NCBI RefSeq assembly: GCF_900636545.1
Contig: NZ_LR134290.1
Location: 4,836,001 to 4,900,000, forward strand
Direction of reading: 5' to 3'
Source: Pseudomonas mendocina
Lineage (GTDB): Bacteria > Pseudomonadota > Gammaproteobacteria > Pseudomonadales > Pseudomonadaceae
DNA: 64,000 nt
Shown: positions 8,578 to 16,954 of the stretch, piece by piece
How positions within the stretch are numbered: position 1 is the first letter of the stretch
How the letters are laid out: each line of letters begins with the position of its first letter
Position numbers and translations under genes: made by a program
Notes under the pieces: model-generated
The model's input: the letters and a program-made list of their open reading frames with translations, nothing else
The model's database searches: none
What the model was told of the DNA's origin: nothing

Positions 8578-9216
8578 TTATTCGTTCGGCTGCGGGGTCA
8601 GGCGCAGATAGGGTTTCACCGCGCGATAACCTTTCGGGAAGCGCTGGGCGATCTCGGCTTCGTCCTTGAGCGACGGCACGATCACCACCTCTTCACCGTC
8701 CTGCCAGTTGGCTGGCGTGGCCACCTTGTAGTTGTCGGTCAGTTGCAGCGAGTCGACCACGCGTAGGATTTCGTGGAAATTGCGCCCGGTACTGGCCGGA
8801 TAGGTGATGGTCAGGCGCACTTTCTTGTTCGGGTCGATGACGAATAGCGAACGCACGGTCAGGGTGTCGTTGGCGTTCGGGTGGATCAGGTCGTAGAGGT
8901 CGGACACCTTGCGGTCGGCATCGGCGATGATCGGGAAGTTGACCGCCGTGTTCTGCGTCTCGTTGATGTCGTCGATCCACTTGATGTGCGAATCCACCGG
9001 GTCGACGGACAGGGCGATGGCCTTGACGCCGCGCTTGGCGAATTCATCCTTGAGCTTGGCGGTGAAGCCCAGTTCGGTAGTGCACACCGGCGTGAAGTCA
9101 GCCGGGTGAGAGAAGAGAATGCCCCAGCTGTCGCCCAGCCACTCGTGGAAACGAATGCGGCCTTCGCTGGAATCCTGCTCGAAGTCGGGGGCGATGTCGC
9201 CCAGGCGGATGGTCAT
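8578..9216 (-). CDS. lsfA: 1-Cys peroxiredoxin LsfA
   Basis: This thiol peroxidase of the Prx6 group reduces hydroperoxides through one peroxidatic Cys. It is 212 aa long with catalytic motif HPADFTPVCTTELG, placing the peroxidatic residue at Cys45. The conserved C-terminal PATTGRN-like segment appears as YPASTGRNF. The only sulfur residues are the start Met and Cys45. LsfA is known in Pseudomonas as a protein induced when sulfate is limiting. Here it is the first gene of the ssu transcript, 9 bp ahead of ssuE, with a strongly AT-rich promoter region upstream. Confidence 0.96.
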   Translation of the reverse strand: MTIRLGDIAPDFEQDSSEGRIRFHEWLGDSWGILFSHPADFTPVCTTELGFTAKLKDEFAKRGVKAIALSVDPVDSHIKWIDDINETQNTAVNFPIIADADRKVSDLYDLIHPNANDTLTVRSLFVIDPNKKVRLTITYPASTGRNFHEILRVVDSLQLTDNYKVATPANWQDGEEVVIVPSLKDEAEIAQRFPKGYRAVKPYLRLTPQPNE

Positions 9217-9269
9217 GATCGTGCTCCTTGGCAGTAGCTTGCGTGGCGCTCACTATGCTCAGGAACAAA

Positions 9270-9310
9270 GAGAAACAAAAAGAATAAATAATGATTTATT
9301 TATAACCAAA
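9270..9310. promoter_or_regulatory. Intergenic control region for lsfA-ssu and the divergent GNAT gene
   Basis: Features seen are AAAAAGAAT at 9277-9285, a 7-bp inverted repeat AATAAAT/ATTTATT at 9283-9300, and TTATAACCAA at 9300-9309, the decamer shared with the sbp promoter region. The A/T block stands out in a GC-rich genome. I infer a CysB-type sulfur-starvation promoter for lsfA-ssuEADCBF, on sequence alone. Confidence 0.5.
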
Positions 9311-9332
9311 ACATCTTTAAAGAAAGACCGTC

Positions 9333-9788
9333 ATGACCTCCCCAATCTTGCACGAGATTCCCAGCGAACAGGCGCCCATGGCGCTGCTGCTGGAAGCCGA
9401 TCCCAGCACCGCCCTCATCGCCGGTTATTTACAGGACGGCCATTGCGTGGTCGCGCGCCTGGACGATGTGATCGTCGGCGTTTACGTGATCAAGGCGCTG
9501 ACCGCCAACACCTGGGAGCTGATGAACATCGCCGTGGCGCCCGAACACCAGGGCCAGGGCATCGGCGCCCTGCTACTGCGCCACGCCATCGACCAGGCCC
9601 GGCAATTGGGGGCGAAGCGTCTGGAACTGGGCACCGGCAGCTTCGGCCATCAACTGACGTTCTACCAGCGCGCCGGCTTTCGCGTGGTGGCGGTGGAACC
9701 GGATTACTTCCTGCAGCACTATCCCGAGCCGTTGTTCGAGAATGGCCTGCAGCATCGGGATCGTTTGCGCCTGGCGTTGACGCTATAG
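9333..9788 (+). CDS. GNAT family N-acetyltransferase
   Basis: This 151-aa protein has a complete acetyl-CoA binding core: MNIAVAPEHQGQGIGALLL (motif A, residues about 64-82), followed by the FYQRAGFRV segment typical of motif B. The substrate cannot be told from sequence. It is transcribed divergently from lsfA across a 116-bp AT-rich region that holds the sulfur-type motifs, so it may be co-regulated. It ends in a 6-bp overlap with the convergent chrA gene. Confidence 0.85.
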   Translation: MTSPILHEIPSEQAPMALLLEADPSTALIAGYLQDGHCVVARLDDVIVGVYVIKALTANTWELMNIAVAPEHQGQGIGALLLRHAIDQARQLGAKRLELGTGSFGHQLTFYQRAGFRVVAVEPDYFLQHYPEPLFENGLQHRDRLRLALTL

Positions 9789-11117
9789 CGCCAAGTGCAC
9801 CGTCAGGCCGACCAGCGCACAGGCCACCAACGTCTCGATCACCCCACGTTTGAAGCCCAGCAACGCCACGCCCGCACCCAGGGTAATCAACGCCGACACC
9901 CAATCGAACGCACCAGCGAAGCCCTCGGGCCAGAGCACGTGATAACCGAAGAACAGCGCAAGGTTGAGGATCACCCCAACCACCGCAGCGGTGATCCCGG
10001 TCAACGGCGCAGTGAACTTCAACTGACCATGAGTCGACTCCACCAGCGGCCCGCCGGCGAGAATGAACAAGAACGACGGCAGAAAGGTGAACCAGGTGAC
10101 CAGCACCGCCGCCAACGCACCGCTGGCGAAGGCCGAATCCCCTCCGAACAGCGGCTGGCCGTAAGCCCCCACGAAGGCGACGAACGCCACCACCATGATC
10201 AACGGCCCCGGCGTGGTTTCACCCAGCGCCAGGCCATCGATCATCTGCCGGGGCGTCAGCCAGCCGTAATGCTCTATGGCGCCCTGGTACACATAAGGCA
10301 GCACCGCATAAGCGCCGCCAAAGGTCAGCAGCGCCGCCTTGGTGAAGAACCAGCCCATCTGCGTCAGCGTGCCCTGCCAGCCGAACGCCAGGGTCAACAG
10401 GCCCATCGGCAGCAGCCAGAGCACCGCACCGGTCAGCAGGATCAACGCCAGGCGACTGGAGCGAAAATGCGTGTGCGCCAGACGCGTGTCGTCATCGATC
10501 AGCGCTGGCGCATGCGCCCCGCCCGCCTCGCCATGCCCGGCGCCGAGCGCGAAGTGCTGCGGCGCCAGCCGCCCGCCGATATACCCCACCAGCGCGGCGC
10601 CCAGCACGATCAGCGGGAACGGCAGTTGCAGCGCGAAAATGGCGACGAAAGCCGCCGCCGCGATGGCCCACAGCCAGACGTTCTTCAACACCCGCCCGCC
10701 GATGCGCCAGGCCGCCTGCACCACGATGGCCGTCACCGCCGGCTTGATGCCATAGAAGATCCCCGCCACCAGCGGCACATCGCCGAACACCAGATAGACC
10801 CAGGACAGCACGATCAGGATCAGCAACGACGGCAACACGAACAGCACCCCGGCGATCACCCCGCCCCAGGTGCGGTGCATCAGCCAGCCGATATAGGTGG
10901 CCAACTGCTGCGCTTCCGGCCCCGGTAGCAACATGCAGTAGTTCAGCGCATGCAGAAAGCGCCGTTCGGACAACCAGCGGCGCTTCTCCACCAACTCCTG
11001 ATGCATGATCGAAATCTGCCCGGCCGGCCCACCGAAGCTGATCAACCCCAGCTTCAACCAGAACCAGACCGCCTGCAGCAAACTGACCGGGGCGGGACGT
11101 TCAGAGGAATCGGGCAT
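9783..11117 (-). CDS. chrA: Chromate transporter ChrA (long-chain, CHR family)
   Basis: This inner-membrane chromate efflux protein has two homologous halves. Each begins with the family pattern: FWLKLGLISFGGPAGQI near residue 20 and FFTKAALLTFGGAYAVLPY in the second half. PGPEAQQLATYIGW and GETTPGPLIMVVAFVAF are the paired CHR signatures. About ten hydrophobic spans are visible. I place the start at the ATG beginning at 11117, with GGAG seven bases upstream; a TTG 21 bp earlier is less likely. Chromate enters cells through sulfate permeases, so placing chrA near two sulfate transporters is biologically coherent. Confidence 0.95.
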   Translation of the reverse strand: MPDSSERPAPVSLLQAVWFWLKLGLISFGGPAGQISIMHQELVEKRRWLSERRFLHALNYCMLLPGPEAQQLATYIGWLMHRTWGGVIAGVLFVLPSLLILIVLSWVYLVFGDVPLVAGIFYGIKPAVTAIVVQAAWRIGGRVLKNVWLWAIAAAAFVAIFALQLPFPLIVLGAALVGYIGGRLAPQHFALGAGHGEAGGAHAPALIDDDTRLAHTHFRSSRLALILLTGAVLWLLPMGLLTLAFGWQGTLTQMGWFFTKAALLTFGGAYAVLPYVYQGAIEHYGWLTPRQMIDGLALGETTPGPLIMVVAFVAFVGAYGQPLFGGDSAFASGALAAVLVTWFTFLPSFLFILAGGPLVESTHGQLKFTAPLTGITAAVVGVILNLALFFGYHVLWPEGFAGAFDWVSALITLGAGVALLGFKRGVIETLVACALVGLTVHLAL

Positions 11118-11187
11118 TAGAAGCTCCAGCGGCTGCAAATCGACCGGCCACTATAGCCACGAAACATGACAGCCGCGCGACACCGCA

Positions 11188-11492
11188 CGAAAAATCACCA
11201 GCCAAGCGCAGCCCTTGCCCCACCTGGCCTGGATGAGTTTTCCCGCATGTTATCCACAACGCTTTCCCCAGATTCTGTGCACGACACCCGGCAACACGCC
11301 CCCGCCCTGCTCAGCAGTTGAAAACCAGAGCCAAGTGATTGATTAAAAGCGATATTCCGCCTGGCGATAACGCCAGTACAACGTCATTGGACAAAAATTG
11401 AACGGCCTGCCGAGGCCCGCTTGAATGCTAGGCGCGAAGCGCTTTTGCAAAGGTTATCCACAGCGCTGTTAACAGAATTTGTGGGTGGGTTC
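11188..11492. repeat. ~305-bp dispersed repeat, copy 1, with two DnaA-box-like 9-mers
   Basis: This is a direct repeat of 21082-21386, similar along its whole length by eye. Conserved landmarks are CGAAAAATCA near the left end, CAGCCCTTGCCCCACCTG, TTATCCACA at 11250-11258 and 11454-11462, GTGATTGATTAAAAGCGATA, the palindrome CTGGCG-ATAA-CGCCAG at 11361-11376, and AATTTGTGGGTGGGTT at the right end. No coding frame is conserved between copies. It fills most of the gap between chrA and the next gene. Confidence 0.85.
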
Positions 11493-11785
11493 GGGGCGGT
11501 CTGGAGCGGCGTTTCTCCAACAGCAAATCACATGCATGGCATTTTGCCCACGAAGCATGGACAGCCTTGCGTTGGATGGACTAGGTTCTGGCTTGATTCT
11601 GCTGGAGCAGTGATCTAGCAGATTGGGCTTGCCGTTATCTCTGTCGTGTTTCCCCCAGAGGCTGTCGCGCTTAACGCGTCCCCTTATGCGAGACAAGGAC
11701 TTGAAGGACGACAAGGAAGGTTATGTGACAGTTCGTGTGTAACCACGACACAGATGTCGCCTAATAAATAAATTGTTAGAACGCT
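11493..11785. other. Gap upstream of the AT-rich gene pair
   Basis: No gene is supported here. The composition shifts from the GC-rich chromosome toward the AT-rich genes that follow. The last 30 bp (TAATAAATAAATTG) could hold a -10-like element for the gene at 11786. A GTTAGAAC sequence precedes the start codon; it loosely resembles an integron core site but does not fit the consensus. Confidence 0.4.
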
Positions 11786-12697
11786 ATGGAACCAAACAAC
11801 AGTCCCTCTCCCGATAGCGCAGTCGAGTACGTTCGACGGCGCGAATTCACAAATCGCCTCATAGAGATGTACCTGTGGATGATTGCTGCCCTCGTGGTCG
11901 CCGGTGGCATACTCTTCGACATACTCGCTAATCAAGGAAGACTACTTGAAGTAATCTCCGTCCGATACGCTGAATTCCTTCTTGCGTTTGCAACACTCTT
12001 CTTTCCGTTGGTTTTCCGCCTAATCTTCGGAGCACTTCCTCTCGAGTCACTCCGGCGAAAACGCGCACAACGGCAACTTGAATCACCAACGCACCCTGTC
12101 GAAACTCAAGCCACCGCAGACATTCACACGGCTGAGATCCGTATGTTATCTGATGACTTAAGCACGGATGCATTGTCCTCCTCACCTCCGACAAAGTTAT
12201 TTGCCTACTACGCGGCCAGCTCTAGGCGGTTGTCTCAAAGCATCTACAGCCGGGCAGGTGTCTACTTACTAGTCGGTGTGTTCGTGGCGTTCTCCGGCCT
12301 CGCATTTTTCTATGCACAAACAGCTCAACTGGCACCGAGTTCGCTAGAAGGCATGACCTTACTGATAACCCTTGCTCCGAAGTTTGGAATTCTATTCTTC
12401 ATCGAACTCGTGGCCTTCTTCTTCCTTAGGCAATATCGCGCAGCAATGGATGAGTTTCGCTACTATGAGGCGATCAAACGCAATCGAGAAGAGACGCTTG
12501 CACTCATTCGTATCACTGCAGATAGCGAAAAGCCAATCGACCCAATTGATCTCGTCAAAAACGAATCATTCTACTCGAAAGCGGGAGTACTCAGAAAGGA
12601 TCAATCTACAGAGATTATCGAATCACGAAAACTCGAAAAGAATGAGCTCGATCTCCTAGAAAAGGTCATTGACGTAGTGTCCCGAAGTAAGAAATAA
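11786..12697 (+). CDS. Uncharacterised four-span membrane protein, AT-rich
   Basis: I do not recognise this 303-aa protein. Hydrophobic spans lie at about residues 29-48, 62-84, 158-180 and 196-214. They leave a polar loop of about 70 residues between spans 2 and 3 and a charged, probably helical, cytoplasmic tail from 215 to 303. No strong ribosome site precedes the ATG. Base composition and codon use (many A/T-ending codons) differ sharply from the neighbours, which points to transfer. It is followed after a mobile-type inverted repeat by another unknown AT-rich gene on the same strand. Confidence 0.7.
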   Translation: MEPNNSPSPDSAVEYVRRREFTNRLIEMYLWMIAALVVAGGILFDILANQGRLLEVISVRYAEFLLAFATLFFPLVFRLIFGALPLESLRRKRAQRQLESPTHPVETQATADIHTAEIRMLSDDLSTDALSSSPPTKLFAYYAASSRRLSQSIYSRAGVYLLVGVFVAFSGLAFFYAQTAQLAPSSLEGMTLLITLAPKFGILFFIELVAFFFLRQYRAAMDEFRYYEAIKRNREETLALIRITADSEKPIDPIDLVKNESFYSKAGVLRKDQSTEIIESRKLEKNELDLLEKVIDVVSRSKK

Positions 12698-12732
12698 CGC
12701 TCAAACTAGGGAAAGCAGTGAACCGTAGGAAA

Positions 12733-12780
12733 GGGGACAGATTTGTTTTCTGATGCAGGCCAATAAATAAATCTGTCCCC
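12733..12780. repeat. Inverted repeat GGGGACAGATTT/AAATCTGTCCCC
   Basis: These are perfect 12-bp arms at 12733-12744 and 12769-12780 around a 24-bp spacer that includes AATAAATAAAT. Sequences of this kind often accompany small transposable or REP-associated transposase units in gamma-proteobacteria (from memory). No transposase is present here, so this may be a minimal remnant. It sits between the two unknown genes. Confidence 0.6.
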
Positions 12781-12856
12781 TCCCCACCAAAAACTACGCT
12801 TTTACTCGCAGGTTAGCACAACCGTTGCACCTCTTTATCATTTAAGGACATCAGCG

Positions 12857-14014
12857 ATGTCATCGGATAAATCAATAATACCTGCGGCAACGCTGTTTCC
12901 CTATAATGCTGGCCCTAAAGTCAGAGACTTTGCCACTTCGCTACTTTTTCACGAAAAACTCAATATCTGCCTACCAGGCTGGGTGAGCAACAATCCGTTA
13001 GACGCGTTCTACAAAACAGGAGCGCGAGCGCAGAAGACCGCTCATAGACTAAGCAGTCTTTTTGACTTTGTTTTTCATAACTTCCATACAGCCCAAGAAG
13101 TCGCGACTAGAGAAACAGAACACCTAATACCTCTTCAAGGCAGAATTTCCAATATCCTCTTGGTTCACCCCGGCACTCCTGAAAATTACAGCCGATGGGA
13201 GCCATTTCATGAAAAGTGCTTTCCAATCGCCGCACATGCACTTGAAAATATACATGTGCTGCACGCAGCAGTAATTGAGTTTATTTTTAGGATTTATGAA
13301 CTCTACTTAATAGAAAATGAAGACCCGGACAAAGTCCTCGAAAAACTCGATGCTCGCGCGAAGGCGATTGGAGGAGATTCATATTTATTGGTGGAGTGCG
13401 CCCTTCACCGATTCACCATTCCCTCCCATGGCGTTGATGAATGGGTAACTGATTTGCCCCATATCCCGGCAGTGCTTGCGGAAATTGGAGATAATGACTC
13501 TCCATCTGAAAGAATAGATGATATTCGATCTTCTGGCTTGTCATTTCACATTTTTGATTATTTATTGCGGCCTTATGCCCCACGCCTCGACTCGCTAGGT
13601 ATAGAGCAAATAATATACCTGTTTGAAAATCATGGGAACGAGCTCATTAAAATGCGAGCAAAGTGTTCCACGGAAGCACTTTCCCTAGTGCAAAGCATGC
13701 CATCTAGCGCTCAAGCCAAAGACATGCTAAAGGCTACACTTCTAAAGTTCGAAGAGGAAGTAAGTCATATCGCAAGAATCAACAAAAACTCGTTCAACGA
13801 CATGATGAAAAAAATCCTAGAGGACAATACCAGCTGGGCGACATTTGCAGGATTTCTAGGCGCCGGTGTTACGGGAATGCCTGCAACACTGGTCGCAACG
13901 CTCGGGATAGCTGCATTTTCAACTTTAGGCGCAAACGCAATCAAAGCAAAGTCTGATCGTGATCGCACGTTAAAGTCTTCTCCATGGGCATTCGTTCACT
14001 ATATCAACAAATAA
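12857..14014 (+). CDS. Uncharacterised AT-rich gene with glycine-rich hydrophobic C-terminus
   Basis: I do not recognise this 385-aa protein. Residues 1-320 look soluble and mostly helical, with an acidic stretch near residues 150-160. Residues about 326-362 form a hydrophobic, Gly/Ala-rich segment (FAGFLGAGVTGMPATLVATL and so on) that could insert in or cross a membrane, followed by a basic tail. An AAGGA site lies 8 bp before the ATG. Codon use is AT-rich like the gene at 11786, so the two probably arrived together. A toxic or defence-type role is possible but only a guess. Confidence 0.7.
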   Translation: MSSDKSIIPAATLFPYNAGPKVRDFATSLLFHEKLNICLPGWVSNNPLDAFYKTGARAQKTAHRLSSLFDFVFHNFHTAQEVATRETEHLIPLQGRISNILLVHPGTPENYSRWEPFHEKCFPIAAHALENIHVLHAAVIEFIFRIYELYLIENEDPDKVLEKLDARAKAIGGDSYLLVECALHRFTIPSHGVDEWVTDLPHIPAVLAEIGDNDSPSERIDDIRSSGLSFHIFDYLLRPYAPRLDSLGIEQIIYLFENHGNELIKMRAKCSTEALSLVQSMPSSAQAKDMLKATLLKFEEEVSHIARINKNSFNDMMKKILEDNTSWATFAGFLGAGVTGMPATLVATLGIAAFSTLGANAIKAKSDRDRTLKSSPWAFVHYINK

Positions 14015-14330
14015 GAAATTACCGTTTTAGTGCTACCCATATGCCTGTATTCAAAGCTGAAGTGTAAAACCCAGAAAGCAGGCTGGGTGGCACAACGCAA
14101 TACCCGGGGCAATCGTGATGATGGGGTTCGCGGTGCTCTATCCATCCTACGGCCTGAACAGAACGCCTTCAGCCGAATGAAACGTTCGGTTTCATACCCG
14201 CAATAACCTCTGAGCCTAGCCCTGACAAAGCCCCCGGATTTCATCCGGCTACAAAAGCCTGCGCGTGCGGCGCGAACAAAAAAAATCGGGCCTGACGGCC
14301 CGAAAAAGTACTCCACCTTGAAGAGTTCGT
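14015..14330. other. Gap with REP fragment and terminator
   Basis: No gene is seen. It holds a CCCCGGATTTCATCCGG REP-type palindrome at about 14233-14252 and a minus-strand terminator at 14278-14302. The composition returns to GC-rich here, marking the right edge of the AT-rich island. Confidence 0.6.
14278..14302 (-). terminator. Rho-independent terminator of the second SsuABC-type operon
   Basis: On the minus strand the stem CGGGCC-GTCA-GGCCCG is followed at once by ATTTTTTTT. It lies 28 bp past the stop of the ATPase gene at 14331. Confidence 0.85.
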
Positions 14331-15062
14331 TTACAGCACGTGCGACTGGTACAGCTCAGTCAGCGCCTCGCCGCGCAGGTAGGCCAGCTCCGCCGAGCGG
14401 CGGTCGCGGGGGCGGGCCAGGGGCACGGCCAGTTCGCGTTGCAGACGGCTTGGTGTGCCGCCGAGGATCAGCACGCGGTCGCTGAGGTAGAAGGCTTCGT
14501 CGAGGTCATGGGTGACCAGCAGCACGGCAATCTCGTAGCGGGCGGCAAGCTCCACCACCAGATCCTGCAGTTTCATGCGGGTGAAGGCGTCCACCGCGCT
14601 GAAGGGCTCATCCAGCAGCAGCACTTGTGGTTTGCCATACAGGGCGCGGGCGATGGCCACGCGTTGGGCCTGGCCGCCGGATAGGTGTTTGGGCAACGCC
14701 TCGCCACGCCCGTGCAGGCCGACGTCACGCAGCAGTTGCTGCACCCACGCGTCGTCGGCCACCCAGCCATCGGCGAAGCCGACGTTCTGCGCCACGCTGA
14801 GCCAGGGCATCAGCCGGGGCTCCTGGAATACCACGCCGATGCCGCTACCACGGCCAAAGTTGAGCAGCGGGTTGAGTTCCAGCCCGCCCTGGTAGTCCTG
14901 ATCCAACCCGGCGGCGATGCGCAGCAGGGTGCTCTTGCCGCAGCCGGAAGGGCCGAGCAGGCTGACCACTTCGCCAGCGGCCAGGCTCAGGCTGACGTCT
15001 TCGAGCACACGCACGTCAGCGAAGGCCTTGTGGATCTTCTGCAGTTTCAGTAGCGCACTCAT
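14331..15062 (-). CDS. SsuB-type ABC transporter ATPase (second system)
   Basis: This 243-aa ATPase of the nitrate/taurine/sulfonate family has Walker [10 protein letters not shown] at about residues 37-45, Q-loop FQEPRLMPW, signature LSGGQAQR, Walker B LLLDEP and LVTHD. I place the start at 15062 because it overlaps the permease stop in ATGA; the longer open frame upstream is a shadow of the permease. It is the last gene of a binding protein-permease-ATPase operon that ends at an intrinsic terminator. The substrate is probably a sulfonate or sulfate ester. Confidence 0.93.
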   Translation of the reverse strand: MSALLKLQKIHKAFADVRVLEDVSLSLAAGEVVSLLGPSGCGKSTLLRIAAGLDQDYQGGLELNPLLNFGRGSGIGVVFQEPRLMPWLSVAQNVGFADGWVADDAWVQQLLRDVGLHGRGEALPKHLSGGQAQRVAIARALYGKPQVLLLDEPFSAVDAFTRMKLQDLVVELAARYEIAVLLVTHDLDEAFYLSDRVLILGGTPSRLQRELAVPLARPRDRRSAELAYLRGEALTELYQSHVL

Positions 15063-15889
15063 GCTCCGTCCTCCCCGCCCTGATAACTGTCGCGCCAGCG
15101 CAGGGCGCGGGTTTCCCAGGCCTTGAGCAGGCTGTCGCTGAGTTTGCCGAGCAGCGCCAGCAGCAGGATCGCGGCGATCACCAGATCCGGCCGCGAGGTT
15201 TCCCGGCCGTCGCTGAGCAGGTAGCCGAGGCCACGGGTGGCGGCGATCAGTTCGGCGGCGACGAGGAACATCCAGCTCAGGCTGAGCGCGCCGCGCAGGC
15301 CAGTGAACAGGCTCGGCAGCGCAGCGGGCAGCAGAATGCGGCGCACCAGCGCCAGGGACGAAAGGCCGTAGAGCCGGCCCACTTCCACCAGTTTGCGGTC
15401 GATGTTGCGGATGCCGGCGAGCAGCGCCAGGTACACCGGGAAGAAGGCGCCGAGGGCGATCAGCACGATCTTCGGCGTTTCGTCGATGCCCAGCCAGAGC
15501 AGCAACAACGGCACCCAGGCCAGGCTGGGAATCGCCCGTAACGCCTGGAAGGTCGGTTCCAGATAGGCTTCGGCGCGGCGGCTGAGGCCCACCCAGGTGC
15601 CGATGACGATGGCCAGCGCAGCGCCGATGGCAAAACCGGCGCCGACGCGCAGCAGGCTGGCGTTCAGATGCCGCCACAGCTCGCCGCTCTGCGCCAGCAG
15701 GTACAGCGTTTGCGCCACCTGGCTCGGCGCAGGCATCTGGTGCGCGGGCAATACGCCGCTGCGCACCAGGGTTTCCAGCAGAGCCAGAATCAGCAGGGGC
15801 ACCACCCAACCACGCAGGTCGGTCAGTGCCGGCCGCCAGCCTGGAAGCCGTTCGGCCCAGCGACCGATGACGAGGTTGAGCGCGCCCAT
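15059..15889 (-). CDS. SsuC-type ABC transporter permease (second system)
   Basis: This 276-aa inner-membrane permease has about six spans and the family EAA loop [20 protein letters not shown]. It overlaps its ATPase by 4 nt and starts 3 bp after the binding-protein stop, so all three are one tight operon. It is related to SsuC at 4556 but differs substantially, which argues for a different organosulfur substrate and not a recent duplication. Confidence 0.92.
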   Translation of the reverse strand: MGALNLVIGRWAERLPGWRPALTDLRGWVVPLLILALLETLVRSGVLPAHQMPAPSQVAQTLYLLAQSGELWRHLNASLLRVGAGFAIGAALAIVIGTWVGLSRRAEAYLEPTFQALRAIPSLAWVPLLLLWLGIDETPKIVLIALGAFFPVYLALLAGIRNIDRKLVEVGRLYGLSSLALVRRILLPAALPSLFTGLRGALSLSWMFLVAAELIAATRGLGYLLSDGRETSRPDLVIAAILLLALLGKLSDSLLKAWETRALRWRDSYQGGEDGA

Positions 15890-15892
15890 CGG

Positions 15893-16885
15893 TCAGTTCC
15901 CCGCCTTGGCGACGTTCTGGCCGATCACCTGGGCGGCCAGTTGCGGCTGGATCAGTTGGTCGACCACCTGGGCCACGTCGGTACCCGGACGCACCAGTTG
16001 CTCGTCGAGCAGGATGGGCGCGGCAGCTTTCAGCGCCTTGATGTGTTCGGCGCCCGGCTGCGGGTTGCTGAAGTCGGTACGCGACAGTTGCAGCTTGGCC
16101 ACTTCCAGCGGCAGTTTGGCTTCGTCGGCGAGCAACTGGGCCAGAGCATCGGGGTTGGCGATGGCCCACTGGCGCGCCTGCTCGTAGGCGGCGATCACCT
16201 GCTTGATCAGCTCGGGCTGCTCCTTGGCGAACTTTTCGGTGACGCTGAGCACGCTGTAGCTGTTGAAGTCACGGTTGCGGTACAGCAGGCGCGAACCAGC
16301 CTGCAACTCGCTGGCGGCCATCAGCGGGTCGAGCCCGGCCCAGGCCTGCACGTCACCGCGCTCCAGGGCGACGCGACCGTCTGGGTGTTGCAGGTGGACG
16401 ATTTCCACGTCGTTCTTGTCCAACCCTGCCTTCTGCAGGCTTTGCAGGAGGAACAGGAAAGGGTCGGTGCCCTTGGTGGCGGCGACCTTTTTACCCTTGA
16501 GGTCGGCCAGCGACTGGACGGGCGAGTCCTTGGGCACCACCAGCGCTGTCCACTCCGGACGACTGGCAACGTAGACGGTGTTGATCGGCGCGCCGTTGGC
16601 GCGGCTGAGCACGGCGGCCAGGCCGGCAGTGGAGGCGAAATCGGTGCTACCGCCGTTGAGGTATTCCAGCGAGCGGTTGCTGCCCTGGCTGAATACCCAT
16701 TTGACGGCGATGCCCTGCGGCGCGAGGGCTTTCTCCAGCAAGCCCTGCTGCTTGAGCACCAGGCTGGTGGGGGCGTAGTAGGCGTAGTCCAGGCGGACTT
16801 CTTTCGGTGGTGCGGCATGTACGGCGGCTGGCAACCAGGCGGCAAACAAAGCCGCCAGGCCAACGCGCAAGGCATTCTTCTTCAT
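15893..16885 (-). CDS. SsuA-type periplasmic binding protein (second system)
   Basis: This 330-aa solute-binding protein has a signal peptide (ending near AVHAA) and the SsuA/TauA-type layout: RLDYAYYAPTSLVLKQQG at the mature N terminus, then SLADLKGKKVAATKGTD. It probably binds an organosulfur compound such as a sulfonate or sulfate ester; the exact ligand cannot be read off. I chose the ATG beginning at 16885 because GAGGAG lies 6 nt upstream; an ATG at 16891 directly abuts that site. The mature chain holds a single Met and no Cys. Confidence 0.92.
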   Translation of the reverse strand: MKKNALRVGLAALFAAWLPAAVHAAPPKEVRLDYAYYAPTSLVLKQQGLLEKALAPQGIAVKWVFSQGSNRSLEYLNGGSTDFASTAGLAAVLSRANGAPINTVYVASRPEWTALVVPKDSPVQSLADLKGKKVAATKGTDPFLFLLQSLQKAGLDKNDVEIVHLQHPDGRVALERGDVQAWAGLDPLMAASELQAGSRLLYRNRDFNSYSVLSVTEKFAKEQPELIKQVIAAYEQARQWAIANPDALAQLLADEAKLPLEVAKLQLSRTDFSNPQPGAEHIKALKAAAPILLDEQLVRPGTDVAQVVDQLIQPQLAAQVIGQNVAKAGN

Positions 16886-16954
16886 GGTCATCTCCTCGTG
16901 GAAGAACAGCCTTCCGGCCCGTTGGCGGGCCGGTCAGGAGATGGCGAAACGGCG

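Noticed and set aside
11421..11618. Short open frame across the right end of repeat copy 1
   Set aside because: The frame is not kept in repeat copy 2 and has no recognisable protein pattern.
11755..11790. GTTAGAAC with an upstream TAATAAATAAATTG stretch, resembling an integron attC/attI core site
   Set aside because: The seventh base does not fit GTTRRRY, no inverse core or long attC stem is visible around either AT-rich gene, and no integrase is present.
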